This document shows, piece after piece, positions 1-5,751 of a stretch of 5,987 nt of DNA; position 1 is the stretch's first letter; each line of letters begins with the position of its first letter. Origin of the DNA: Candidatus Zipacnadia bacterium (GTDB taxonomy: Bacteria > Armatimonadota > UBA5377 > JALGUK01); contig JALGUK010000322.1 of the NCBI GenBank assembly GCA_029820875.1, positions 1,177 to 7,163 on the forward strand, written 5' to 3'. The notes under the pieces are model-generated. The model was not told the origin of the DNA. It searched no databases and worked only from the letters and a program-made list of their open reading frames with translations. Made by a program: the position numbers and the translations under genes.

Positions 1-264
1 CCTATCCACGGCCCTGAGGATATCCCCATGTACGTCCTCATCCCTTCATTTATCATCAGCGAGCTTAAAACCGCATTCCAGGTTGGATTTGTAATCTACA
101 TCCCCTTCCTGATTATTGACCTCGTTATCGCAAGTATGCTCATGTCCATGGGGATGCTCATGCTTCCTCCGGTTATGATTTCCCTGCCGTTCAAAATCTT
201 GCTTTTTGTAATGGTTGACGGTTGGTATCTGCTTACTCGCTCGATTGTCTTCAGCTTCACTTGA
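1..264 (+). CDS. fliP: FliP, flagellar export-gate protein (3' end only)
   Basis: Inner-membrane subunit of the FliP-FliQ-FliR export gate of the flagellar type III secretion system. The reading frame is open from base 1, so the gene starts outside the window and only the last 87 residues are visible, out of roughly 220-250 usual for the family. They begin with the PEDIPM stretch typical of FliP, followed by the conserved block [11 protein letters not shown], a membrane segment ([17 protein letters not shown]), the Met-rich [10 protein letters not shown] stretch and the C-terminal hydrophobic segment ending in VDGWYLL. The TGA stop at 262-264 overlaps an ATG (TGATG), although fliQ more probably starts 38 nt downstream. 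Followed by fliQ, the standard order. Identification is secure; nothing is abnormal in the visible part. Confidence 0.97.
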   Translation, partial: PIHGPEDIPMYVLIPSFIISELKTAFQVGFVIYIPFLIIDLVIASMLMSMGMLMLPPVMISLPFKILLFVMVDGWYLLTRSIVFSFT

Positions 265-302
265 TGCTGCTCATTACCCTCTCACGGTGGTCAGACTGGC
301 AC

Positions 303-572
303 ATGACCGAGGCAACCGTCACAGAACTCGCCCGCCAGGCAATGCTCGTGAGCGCACAGCTTGCAGGCCCCGTACTCGCCCTTGCTCTGTTGGCCGGCAT
401 CGTTATCAGCGTCTTCCAGGCGGTAACACAGGTCCAGGAGATGACCCTGACTTTTATCCCGAAGATTATCGCAGCGGCATTGGGCATTCTCCTGTTTGGA
501 CCTTGGATGCTCCGGACACTGGTGAACTTCACCGCCCGGTTATTCACAGAGTTGCCCTACATTGCACGTTGA
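303..572 (+). CDS. fliQ: FliQ, flagellar export-gate protein
   Basis: Small integral-membrane subunit that packs around FliP and FliR in the export gate. From ATG 303 the product is 89 residues, the usual FliQ length. It has a short N-terminal amphipathic stretch, a hydrophobic hairpin arm at about 15-38, the conserved polar loop QAVTQVQEMTL (39-49), then PK and a second hydrophobic arm at about 53-75 ending in GPWML. The start is chosen because the protein then begins like other FliQ proteins (MTEATVTELARQA). An in-frame ATG at 264, overlapping the fliP stop, would add 13 residues ([13 protein letters not shown]) and would allow translational coupling. An ATG at 222 would lie inside fliP. 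The Shine-Dalgarno before 303 is poor: only GGTGG at 286-290, 12 nt away. The function is certain; the exact start is not. Confidence 0.95.
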   Translation: MTEATVTELARQAMLVSAQLAGPVLALALLAGIVISVFQAVTQVQEMTLTFIPKIIAAALGILLFGPWMLRTLVNFTARLFTELPYIAR

Positions 573-605
573 AAATCATTTGAATTCTTTCCACCCCTCT
601 CTTCG

Positions 606-630
606 GGATACAGACTGGACGACGGTATCC
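606..630 (+). promoter_or_regulatory. Small stem-loop in the fliQ-fliR spacer
   Basis: GGATAC (606-611) and GTATCC (625-630) are perfect inverted repeats around a 13-nt loop, with a possible extra G-U pair at 605/631. Three T residues follow, but the 6-bp stem and short T run are too weak to call a terminator. It lies just upstream of the second set of inverted repeats in the same spacer. A function is inference only. Confidence 0.35.
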
Positions 631-636
631 TTTACC

Positions 637-665
637 CCCTCCTGTTAATGGAGGGCTACAGGAGG
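637..665 (+). promoter_or_regulatory. fliR ribosome binding site with two mutually exclusive hairpins
   Basis: AGGAGG at 660-665 is the best Shine-Dalgarno in the spacer and sits 8 nt before ACG 674. The upstream segment CCTCCTGT (638-645) is a perfect 8-bp complement of ACAGGAGG (658-665), with a 12-nt loop, which would hide the ribosome site. The overlapping CCCTCC (637-642) can instead pair with GGAGGG (650-655) around a 7-nt loop, which would leave AGGAGG free. The complementarities are directly visible. That they form an on/off switch for fliR translation is inference; polypurine/polypyrimidine tracts can pair by chance. Confidence 0.45.
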
Positions 666-673
666 CGGGACCA

Positions 674-1438
674 ACGCCTTCCAATGCTCAGATAGTCACA
701 TTCTTCCTCGTCCTTGCACGCGTGATGGGCGTCACCATCTTCGCCCCTCTCATCGGTACTCGATTCGTCCCGACAGCCGTGAAGATGGCCGTTGCCGTGG
801 CCCTCGCTGTGATACTGGCGCCGCTGATTCCGACACTCCGCGTTCAAAACCTCCAACTGACGGCCTACGCGCTGTTGGCTCTCAAGCAGCTTGCAGTCGG
901 AATGATGATAGGCTACCTGGCATCCCTTCTGTTGATTTGTGCCGAGATGGGCGGTCGGCTCCTTGACGTTCAAATTGGCATCAGCGCCGCCCAGTTGTTC
1001 GACCCCTCCGCTGGTGACCAGATTGCGGTTTTAGGCCGTATGTATCACACTATCGCCATGATGGTATTCCTCGCCATCAATGGTCACCATTGGCTGATTC
1101 TCGGCGTTTTCAAGAGTTTTCAGCTTGTCCCGGTGGGAGAGATTTCTCTTTCCCCGGGTAGCTTCAATGCTGTTTTCATTTTGCTCTGGCGGTCTTTGGA
1201 GATTACTCTTCGAATTGCCGCCCCGGGCATCGCCGCCCTTTTCCTGGCCGATGTTACCCTTGGCCTCATTGCACGTGCAGTCCCGCAGATGAACGTTTTC
1301 TTCGTTGGTATCCCGCCTAAGATTTTTTTGGGCATCATTATCCTCGCCCTCGCATCGCCCTTTATCGTCTCTGCGATGAGCAGCGTTATCGGCAACATGC
1401 CTTATTATCTCGACGCATTGCTGAAGAGCCTTAGATAG
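674..1438 (+). CDS. fliR: FliR, flagellar export-gate protein, probable ACG start
   Basis: Third membrane subunit of the FliP-FliQ-FliR gate, with a predominantly hydrophobic sequence. Conserved FliR blocks are present: FFLVLARVMG, FAPLIGTRFVP, a Met/Gly-rich GMMIGY segment, GGRLLDVQIG and a C-terminal FLGIIILALASPF. The first conserved block is encoded at 701-727, upstream of the first in-frame GTG (722), so GTG 722 would cut off the N-terminal helix and has no Shine-Dalgarno. The frame is open back to the TGA at 581-583 and has no ATG, GTG or TTG in that stretch. ACG 674 lies 8 nt after AGGAGG and gives a protein starting with PSNAQIVTFF after the initiator. It is 254 residues long, close to the usual 255-265. 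The out-of-frame ATG at 684 stops after three codons. The frame and family are certain; the start codon is an inference. Confidence 0.88.
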   Translation, partial: TPSNAQIVTFFLVLARVMGVTIFAPLIGTRFVPTAVKMAVAVALAVILAPLIPTLRVQNLQLTAYALLALKQLAVGMMIGYLASLLLICAEMGGRLLDVQIGISAAQLFDPSAGDQIAVLGRMYHTIAMMVFLAINGHHWLILGVFKSFQLVPVGEISLSPGSFNAVFILLWRSLEITLRIAAPGIAALFLADVTLGLIARAVPQMNVFFVGIPPKIFLGIIILALASPFIVSAMSSVIGNMPYYLDALLKSLR

Positions 1439-1460
1439 TTAGTGCGGGTGATGTCCTGCT

Positions 1461-2546
1461 ATGGACGCCGCATCGAAAACTGAAGCCCCAACTGCCCTCA
1501 GGCGTAGGGAGCTTCGGGAAAAAGGTCAGGTCCTCAAAAGCCCTGATGTCACCGCAGCTCTGGCATTTTTGGGAGCCGTGTTGGTCATCAAACTCGCTGG
1601 TCCATCCTGCCTGCGCCGCCTGCTGGGAACAATGGCCGCTCTACTCTCCCTCCCGCCTCTCCCCCACTCTCCGCCGGTGACGGTAAGATGGCTTGTGTTC
1701 TGGCTGTCTGAGGGCGCAAAGGCGGCGATTCCTCTGGTCGCTGCGTGCCTGGTGGTAGGCCTCGCCGCAAACTTTGCCCAGGTCGGCTTCTTGGTGACAG
1801 CCAAACCTCTAAGCCCTCGATTTGACCGCATCAACCCTGCTGCCGGCGTCGCCAGGTTATTCTCCAAGCGCTCGCTTGTCGAGTTGTTTAAGGCCTTTGT
1901 AAAGATTCTGATGATTGCCCTCGTCGCCCTCGCCACTTTGCGCAGGTACATCCCCGACGTTGCCAATCTTTCCAACTTTTCTCTGCTTGCTGCGGGTACG
2001 GTGGTTGCAAGAATCGCCTTTGAGGTGGCAGCCCGTACATGTGTTGTCTTTATTGTAATCGCCGCTATAGACTATCTGTATCAGCGCTTTGAACACGAAC
2101 GGGCGATAAAAATGAGCCGTGAGGAACTCCGTGAGGAACTCAAGCGAACCGAGGGGGACCCCCATATCAAAGCCCGGCGCAGGCAGCGTTACCGTGAAGC
2201 CATCTTTGAGGGGATTACTCCAGCCATTCGTGACGCCAATGTGGTCATTACCAACCCCACCACTTACGCAGTTGCTCTCAGCTATATCCGATACCACAAC
2301 AACGCCCCTGTGGTAGTTGCCAAAGGCCGCGGCCTGCTCGCCATCCGTATTCGGGCGCTCGCTGAACAGTTCCATATACCGGTTGTTGAAAGCCCGCCCC
2401 TCGCGCGCTCCCTTTATCGTTCCACTCGGCTCGGCCAGGAAATTCCAGCGAGCCTCTATAAGGCCGTCGCCCAGATACTTGTAACCATCTATCGCCAGGC
2501 CGCCGAGCGCCGCCGGCGCATCTTGCGCCGGAGCGCCTTCGCGTAA
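1461..2546 (+). CDS. flhB: FlhB, export specificity-switch protein with NPTT cleavage motif
   Basis: Inner-membrane export protein whose cytoplasmic C-terminal domain switches the secretion system from rod/hook to filament substrates after autocleavage. It is 361 residues, near the family norm. The N-terminus carries KTEAPT and REKGQVLKS (19-27). Four membrane segments lie at about 30-48, 88-112, 142-165 and 193-212. The MSREELREELKRTEGDP linker follows, with TEGDP at 230-234, then the cytoplasmic domain. The cleavage motif, NPTH in most FlhB/YscU proteins, reads N265-P266-T267-T268. The Asn-Pro scissile pair is kept but the His is replaced. The C-terminus is Arg-rich (ERRRRILRRS). The ATG follows the fliR stop by 22 nt with a weak GGGTG (1446-1450) as ribosome site. 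The family assignment is secure; the effect of the Thr is not known from sequence. Confidence 0.96.
   Translation: MDAASKTEAPTALRRRELREKGQVLKSPDVTAALAFLGAVLVIKLAGPSCLRRLLGTMAALLSLPPLPHSPPVTVRWLVFWLSEGAKAAIPLVAACLVVGLAANFAQVGFLVTAKPLSPRFDRINPAAGVARLFSKRSLVELFKAFVKILMIALVALATLRRYIPDVANLSNFSLLAAGTVVARIAFEVAARTCVVFIVIAAIDYLYQRFEHERAIKMSREELREELKRTEGDPHIKARRRQRYREAIFEGITPAIRDANVVITNPTTYAVALSYIRYHNNAPVVVAKGRGLLAIRIRALAEQFHIPVVESPPLARSLYRSTRLGQEIPASLYKAVAQILVTIYRQAAERRRRILRRSAFA
2513..2531 (+). other. GC-rich 8-bp hairpin in the last codons of flhB
   Basis: CCGGCGCA (2513-2520) and TGCGCCGG (2524-2531) are perfect inverted repeats separated by TCT, 13 nt before the flhB stop. No T run follows, so it is not an intrinsic terminator. 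It falls in an Arg-codon cluster (CGC/CGG), which can create such symmetry by chance. A role in mRNA stability is possible but unsupported. Confidence 0.4.
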
Positions 2547-2618
2547 GCGCCTCTCCCCTCTTCGCGACACTGGGGATGGATGGCTTCCTCCAGGCATGGA
2601 CAAGGGAACCATAGCGAT

Positions 2619-3131
2619 ATGAACATCAAGCGCCGATTCAAGCAAATCTCCAACTACTCGGACGTTGCCCTTGCCGTCGGCATCGTCGCCATCATACTCG
2701 TCATGGTCATTCCGCTGCCGCCGGTGGTCCTCGATATGTTGCTTTCACTCAATATCGGCGTGAGCCTGTGCATTCTCCTTGTTGCCACCTATATCACCCA
2801 GCCCCTTCAGTTCTCCGTCTTCCCTTCCATCCTGTTGCTTGCTACTCTCTGGCGCCTCGCCCTCAACATCTCCGCCACCCGCCTTATCCTCCTGCATGCC
2901 TACGCTGGCCGAGTCCGCCACCCGCCTTATCCTCCTGCATGCCTACGCTGGCCGAGTCATAGAGGCATTCGGCAGTTTCGTCGTTGGCGGCGATTTCGTC
3001 ACTGGCCTGATTATCTTCCTGATAATTGTCGTCATCCAGTTTGTCGTCATCACAAACGGCGCTCAACGAGTAGCGGAAGTCGCCGCCCGCTTCACCCTCG
3101 ACGAAATGCCCGGCAAGCAGCTCAGCATTGA
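2619..3131 (+). CDS. flhA: FlhA 5' fragment, the frame that would be translated from the flhA start
   Basis: This is the 170-residue product as the sequence stands. Residues 1-98 are genuine FlhA: a basic cytoplasmic N-terminus, membrane segments at about 15-35, 37-60 and 68-90 including PPVVLDMLLSLN, LQFSVFPSILLL and WRLALNISATRLIL, and the loop up to HAYAGR. From V99 onward the frame is wrong, giving an Arg/His/Pro-rich tail of about 70 residues (starting RHPPYPPACLRWPS) that resembles nothing in FlhA, ending at TGA 3129-3131. A product with only three FlhA membrane segments should be inactive. Confidence 0.75.
   Translation: MNIKRRFKQISNYSDVALAVGIVAIILVMVIPLPPVVLDMLLSLNIGVSLCILLVATYITQPLQFSVFPSILLLATLWRLALNISATRLILLHAYAGRVRHPPYPPACLRWPSHRGIRQFRRWRRFRHWPDYLPDNCRHPVCRHHKRRSTSSGSRRPLHPRRNARQAAQH
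2871..2956 (+). repeat. Exact 43-bp tandem direct duplication inside flhA
   Basis: Copy 1 spans 2871-2913 and copy 2 spans 2914-2956, identical at all 43 positions. Each begins TCCGCCACCC and ends GCTGGCCGAG. The two bases after copy 2 (TC, 2957-2958) match the first two bases of the unit, so the 43-bp periodicity runs to 2958. This is the 2-bp microhomology expected at a slippage or recombination junction. Because 43 is not a multiple of 3, it shifts the flhA frame by one. The unit encodes SATRLILLHAYAGR in the loop after membrane segment 3. Confidence 0.97.
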
Positions 3132-4827
3132 CGCCGACCTCAATGCCGGAATCATCTCCACCGAGGAGACCGAGGAGGCGAAGCAACGCCGCCGTGACAT
3201 CGAGCGCGAGGCCGACTTCTACGGCGCGATGGACGGGGCCAGCAAGTTCGTACGGGGTGACGCCATCGCCGCCATCGTCATCATTATCATCAACATCATC
3301 GGCGGCCTTGTAATCGGCACCCTCCGCATGCACATGAGTGCCCTGGAAGCTCTCGAAACCTACACCCTCCTGACCGTCGGCGACGGGCTTGTCAGCCAGA
3401 TACCGGCCCTCCTCGTCTCTACTGCTACAGGCATCGTTGTCACGCGCGCAGCCTCTCAGAATAGTCTCGGTGCAGATATCCTTTCCCAGCTCACATCACG
3501 CCCCCGGGCGCTGATTATCGTCGCCGCCATATTGCTCCTTTTCGCCCTCGTCCCAGGGCTCCCAAAGGCCAGCTTCCTGTTGGCGGGTGCCCTCAGCGCT
3601 CTGATTGCATATGCCCTCCACCGCACGCCCAAAAAGCCCGCTAAGCCCCAGCCCGAACCCGCCCGCGAGCCTGACGACTTCGCAAGCCTCCTGACCGTTG
3701 ATACGCTTTCCGTGGAGATCGGCTATGGCCTGGTCGCCCTGGTGGACGAAACGCTTTCCCCTCGTCTTGCCGAAGCCGGTGCCGGTTCATCAGGCTTGGA
3801 TTCGCAGCCGCGCTCCCAAGATCAAGCCGCCGCTGACGCCGCTCTTCCTGCGAGTCGCCTGCTGGCCCGAATCACCAATATCCGCCGCCAGATGGCCCGG
3901 GACCTTGGAATCTTGGTCCCGCCCGTACACATTCGCGATAATGTCGAGCTATCCCCAAACGAATATGTCATTCGTATTCATGAAACCATTGTCGCTCGCG
4001 GGGAGGTATTTCCCCACCGTCTCCTTGCCATGTCTACTACCGACGGCGCTGAGCCTCTCCCTGGCACGCGGACGACCGAACCCGTCTTTGGTCTCCCTGC
4101 ATTTTGGATAACTGAAGCCGACCGCCCCGTCGCCGAGGCGCGCGGCTACACAGTCGTGGATGCCTCAACCGTCATCGCCACACATCTGAGCGAAACCCTC
4201 AAACGGCATGCTCACGAGATACTCTCGCACCAGGACGTCCAGGAACTGGTTGACCACCTCCGGGAATCACATCCCGCTCTGGTCAAAGAATTGATACCCG
4301 ACCTTGCCACCGTCAGCGATGTCCAGAAGATTCTCCAGGCCCTCCTCCGCGAGGGCGTGCCTATTCGCAATCTCCCTGTGATTCTCGAGGCCATCGCCGA
4401 CGGAGCGCGTGCTGAAGCTTCAGCCGACGAAATTGTCGAACTGGCCCGCGCAAGCCTTGCACGGACGATTACCGGCAGGCTCCAGGATGCTGATGGCACC
4501 CTCAATGTCCTCACCCTCTCGCCTGAGCTGGAGCAGAGAATACTAGATGCTGCCCAGCAAGCCCCGGGACGCGCCCAGCTGATACTTGACCCGCAGACCG
4601 CGCAGACGATTCTCAAAGGCGTCTCCGACGCCGCTGAACGCATGACCATCTCCGGCTGCGAGCCTGTCTTGCTTGTCTCTCCGAAAATCCGCTCGGCTGT
4701 CCGTCGCCTATTAGAACGCTCCATGCCTCATATCGCTGTCCTCTCCCATATGGAACTTCCCCCGGACATTCACATCCGCGCCGTCGGTACTGTCGACATC
4801 CCCTTGCAAGAGGCGACTATTACCTGA
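2914..4827 (+). CDS. flhA: FlhA 3' fragment: membrane segments 4-8, linker and cytoplasmic domain
   Basis: Residues here are numbered on the repaired 721-residue protein. The fragment holds a fourth membrane segment at about 109-133 (FVTGLIIFLIIVVIQFVV). The FHIPEP-family signature follows from R136 (RVAEVAARFTLDEMPGKQL then SIDADLNAG), and then the READFYGAMDGASKFVRGD loop. Four more hydrophobic segments include VGDGLVSQIPALL. A Pro/Lys/Glu-rich linker leads to the cytoplasmic domain with IRRQMARDLGIL, NEYVIRI and RNLPVILEAIADGA. A low-complexity Ala/Ser/Gln insert at about 370-398 is absent from the FlhA proteins I know. The frame is open from further upstream, including an ATG at 2779, but bases before 2914 do not encode FlhA in this frame. 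The first ATG inside the true coding part is at 3106, after membrane segment 4, so independent translation would give only a truncated protein. Confidence 0.85.
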   Translation, partial: SATRLILLHAYAGRVIEAFGSFVVGGDFVTGLIIFLIIVVIQFVVITNGAQRVAEVAARFTLDEMPGKQLSIDADLNAGIISTEETEEAKQRRRDIEREADFYGAMDGASKFVRGDAIAAIVIIIINIIGGLVIGTLRMHMSALEALETYTLLTVGDGLVSQIPALLVSTATGIVVTRAASQNSLGADILSQLTSRPRALIIVAAILLLFALVPGLPKASFLLAGALSALIAYALHRTPKKPAKPQPEPAREPDDFASLLTVDTLSVEIGYGLVALVDETLSPRLAEAGAGSSGLDSQPRSQDQAAADAALPASRLLARITNIRRQMARDLGILVPPVHIRDNVELSPNEYVIRIHETIVARGEVFPHRLLAMSTTDGAEPLPGTRTTEPVFGLPAFWITEADRPVAEARGYTVVDASTVIATHLSETLKRHAHEILSHQDVQELVDHLRESHPALVKELIPDLATVSDVQKILQALLREGVPIRNLPVILEAIADGARAEASADEIVELARASLARTITGRLQDADGTLNVLTLSPELEQRILDAAQQAPGRAQLILDPQTAQTILKGVSDAAERMTISGCEPVLLVSPKIRSAVRRLLERSMPHIAVLSHMELPPDIHIRAVGTVDIPLQEATIT

Positions 4828-4868
4828 CGGAGCGCCTTCCCCCGCCGCATCCTTCTGATATTGCGCCC

Positions 4869-4895
4869 TCAAGGTTTTACCCTTTGCGCCGATAT
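4869..4895 (+). promoter_or_regulatory. Candidate sigma-28 (FliA/SigD) promoter for flgF-flgG
   Basis: TCAA (4869-4872), a 15-nt spacer, then GCCGATAT (4888-4895). The flagellar sigma-28 consensus is TAAA, about 15 nt, GCCGATAA; Bacillus SigD prefers GCCGATAT. That gives 3 of 4 bases in the -35 box, 7 or 8 of 8 in the -10 box, and ideal spacing. The site lies in the 109-nt flhA-flgF gap, placing the likely transcript start near 4902, about 35 nt before the flgF ATG. Position and match both support it, but no transcript data are available. Confidence 0.65.
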
Positions 4896-4936
4896 ACTCC
4901 TTGAACGTGACTTCGACCGCTACAGGACGGGGAAAG

Positions 4937-5689
4937 ATGGTTCGAGGTCTGTATGCCGCCGCTTCTGGAATGATAGCTCGCATGTCCGAGCAGGACGTGC
5001 TTGCCGACAACCTCGCCAATGCCGGCACCCCCGGCTTTCGGCGGGGTTCACCTGTCATCTCCTCTTTCCCCGACGCTCTGGCACTTGCCTGGCGAACGTC
5101 CAGTTCGCCCGCCGCTTCGCCGGGCGCCGTCCCCATCACCGGCGGCGCTCAGCTCGGGTATTCCATCCCCGATTTGTCCCCGGGCCCGATGCGCGAAACC
5201 GGCAACCCTCTGAACATCGCCATTGACGGCCCCGGCTTCTTTGTGGCTCTCTCCGATGCTGGCTACATTTACACCCGCGCCGGCAACTTCACACTAAACG
5301 ACTCGCGCGTCCTCGTCACCGCCAACGGTGAGCCTGTCCTCGGAACCGGCGGCATCATCCGGCTTCCCGAGGGGGAACAGATTAGCTGCGACCGTGACGG
5401 CGTCATATCTGTTGATGGTCAAATCGTTGCCCGCTTGCTCATCTGCACTCCGCCCGACCCGCCGGCGCTCTTGCGTGCTGTCGGTGGGCTGGCCTCCTCC
5501 GACCAGACTCTGGAACCCTTGCCCAATCCGTCCGTCCGACAGGGGTACCTTGAGGATTCCAACGTAAATGCGATAAAGGAGATGGCCGCGATGATTGTCG
5601 CCTATCGAATCTATGAGGCCAATCAGCGCGCCCTCCAGGCCCAGGACCAGACCCTCGACAAGGTCATCAACGATGTCGGCCGCATCTAA
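4937..5689 (+). CDS. flgF: FlgF, flagellar basal-body rod protein
   Basis: Rod protein of the flagellar axial family, exported through the FlhA/FlhB/FliPQR machine and assembled between the proximal rod and FlgG. It is 250 residues from ATG 4937. The N-terminal rod motif is complete ([12 protein letters not shown], then [13 protein letters not shown] at 22-34). The middle holds [10 protein letters not shown] and YTRAGNF, shared by FlgF, FlgG and FlgE. The C-terminal coiled-coil block (200-250) has [34 protein letters not shown] and ends VGRI. No signal peptide, as expected for a type III substrate. In-frame ATG 4901 would add 12 residues unlike the family and is rejected. The ribosome site is AGGA (4923-4926) or GGGG (4929-4932). 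FlgF and FlgG are paralogues; FlgF is preferred because a more canonical FlgG follows directly. In Gram-positive genomes this position can be named flhO. Confidence 0.9.
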   Translation: MVRGLYAAASGMIARMSEQDVLADNLANAGTPGFRRGSPVISSFPDALALAWRTSSSPAASPGAVPITGGAQLGYSIPDLSPGPMRETGNPLNIAIDGPGFFVALSDAGYIYTRAGNFTLNDSRVLVTANGEPVLGTGGIIRLPEGEQISCDRDGVISVDGQIVARLLICTPPDPPALLRAVGGLASSDQTLEPLPNPSVRQGYLEDSNVNAIKEMAAMIVAYRIYEANQRALQAQDQTLDKVINDVGRI

Positions 5690-5738
5690 GCCGAACAGGC
5701 TGTCGCTCTACGCGAACCAACAAATCTCGTGATTCAGT

Positions 5739-5742
5739 GAGG
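5739..5742 (+). promoter_or_regulatory. Ribosome binding site fixing the flgG GTG start
   Basis: GAGG, within GTGAGGT (5737-5743), lies 9 nt before GTG 5752. It supports GTG rather than the in-frame internal ATG, which is 11 codons later and would remove the conserved start of the rod motif. Confidence 0.6.
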
Positions 5743-5751
5743 TCTTTTCCC

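Larger units (their letters stand above)
2619..4827 (+). pseudogene. flhA: flhA, frameshifted by a 43-bp tandem duplication
   Basis: FlhA is the largest membrane component of the flagellar export apparatus. It forms the nonameric ring that couples proton-motive force to export and binds chaperone-cargo complexes. All expected parts are present, but they lie in two frames: frame 0 up to the duplication, and +1 after it. Removing one copy of the repeat (2871-2913 or 2914-2956) restores one continuous frame through SATRLILLHAYAG then RVIEAFGSFVVGG, giving 721 residues. The start at ATG 2619 (MNIKRRFKQISNYSD) is preferred over the in-frame ATG 2580; GGGA at 2604-2607 is a modest ribosome site 11 nt upstream. 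Outside the duplication I see no stop or other lesion, so the event is recent or is a sequencing or assembly error. As written, the gene cannot make full-length FlhA unless the ribosome skips one base. Confidence 0.9.

Noticed and set aside
297..313. TGGCAC resembling a sigma-54 -24 box before fliQ
   Set aside because: The -12 TTGC element is missing at the required spacing.
573..673. Intrinsic terminator between fliQ and fliR
   Set aside because: Hairpins are present, but stems are short and no proper T run follows. Downstream genes belong to the same pathway and strand.
722..1438. fliR starting at GTG 722
   Set aside because: It has no Shine-Dalgarno and would delete the conserved N-terminal FFLVLARV segment encoded just upstream in the same frame.
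2118..2141. Two tandem copies of CGTGAGGAACTC in flhB
   Set aside because: They encode REEL-REEL in the charged linker, and the linker length matches other FlhB proteins, so this is not an insertion.
2152..2162. GGGGGACCCCC palindrome in flhB
   Set aside because: A one-base centre cannot form a hairpin loop at full stem length, and the codons simply encode the conserved EGDP motif.
1857..2645. 262-residue minus-strand ORF opposite flhB
   Set aside because: It is the antisense shadow of a clearly conserved gene, has no recognisable domain, and runs across the flhB-flhA boundary.
2779..3131. Programmed +1 ribosomal frameshift in flhA
   Set aside because: A one-base skip could in principle link the two frames, but I see no recognisable slippery site or stimulator. 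An exact tandem duplication fully explains the shift.
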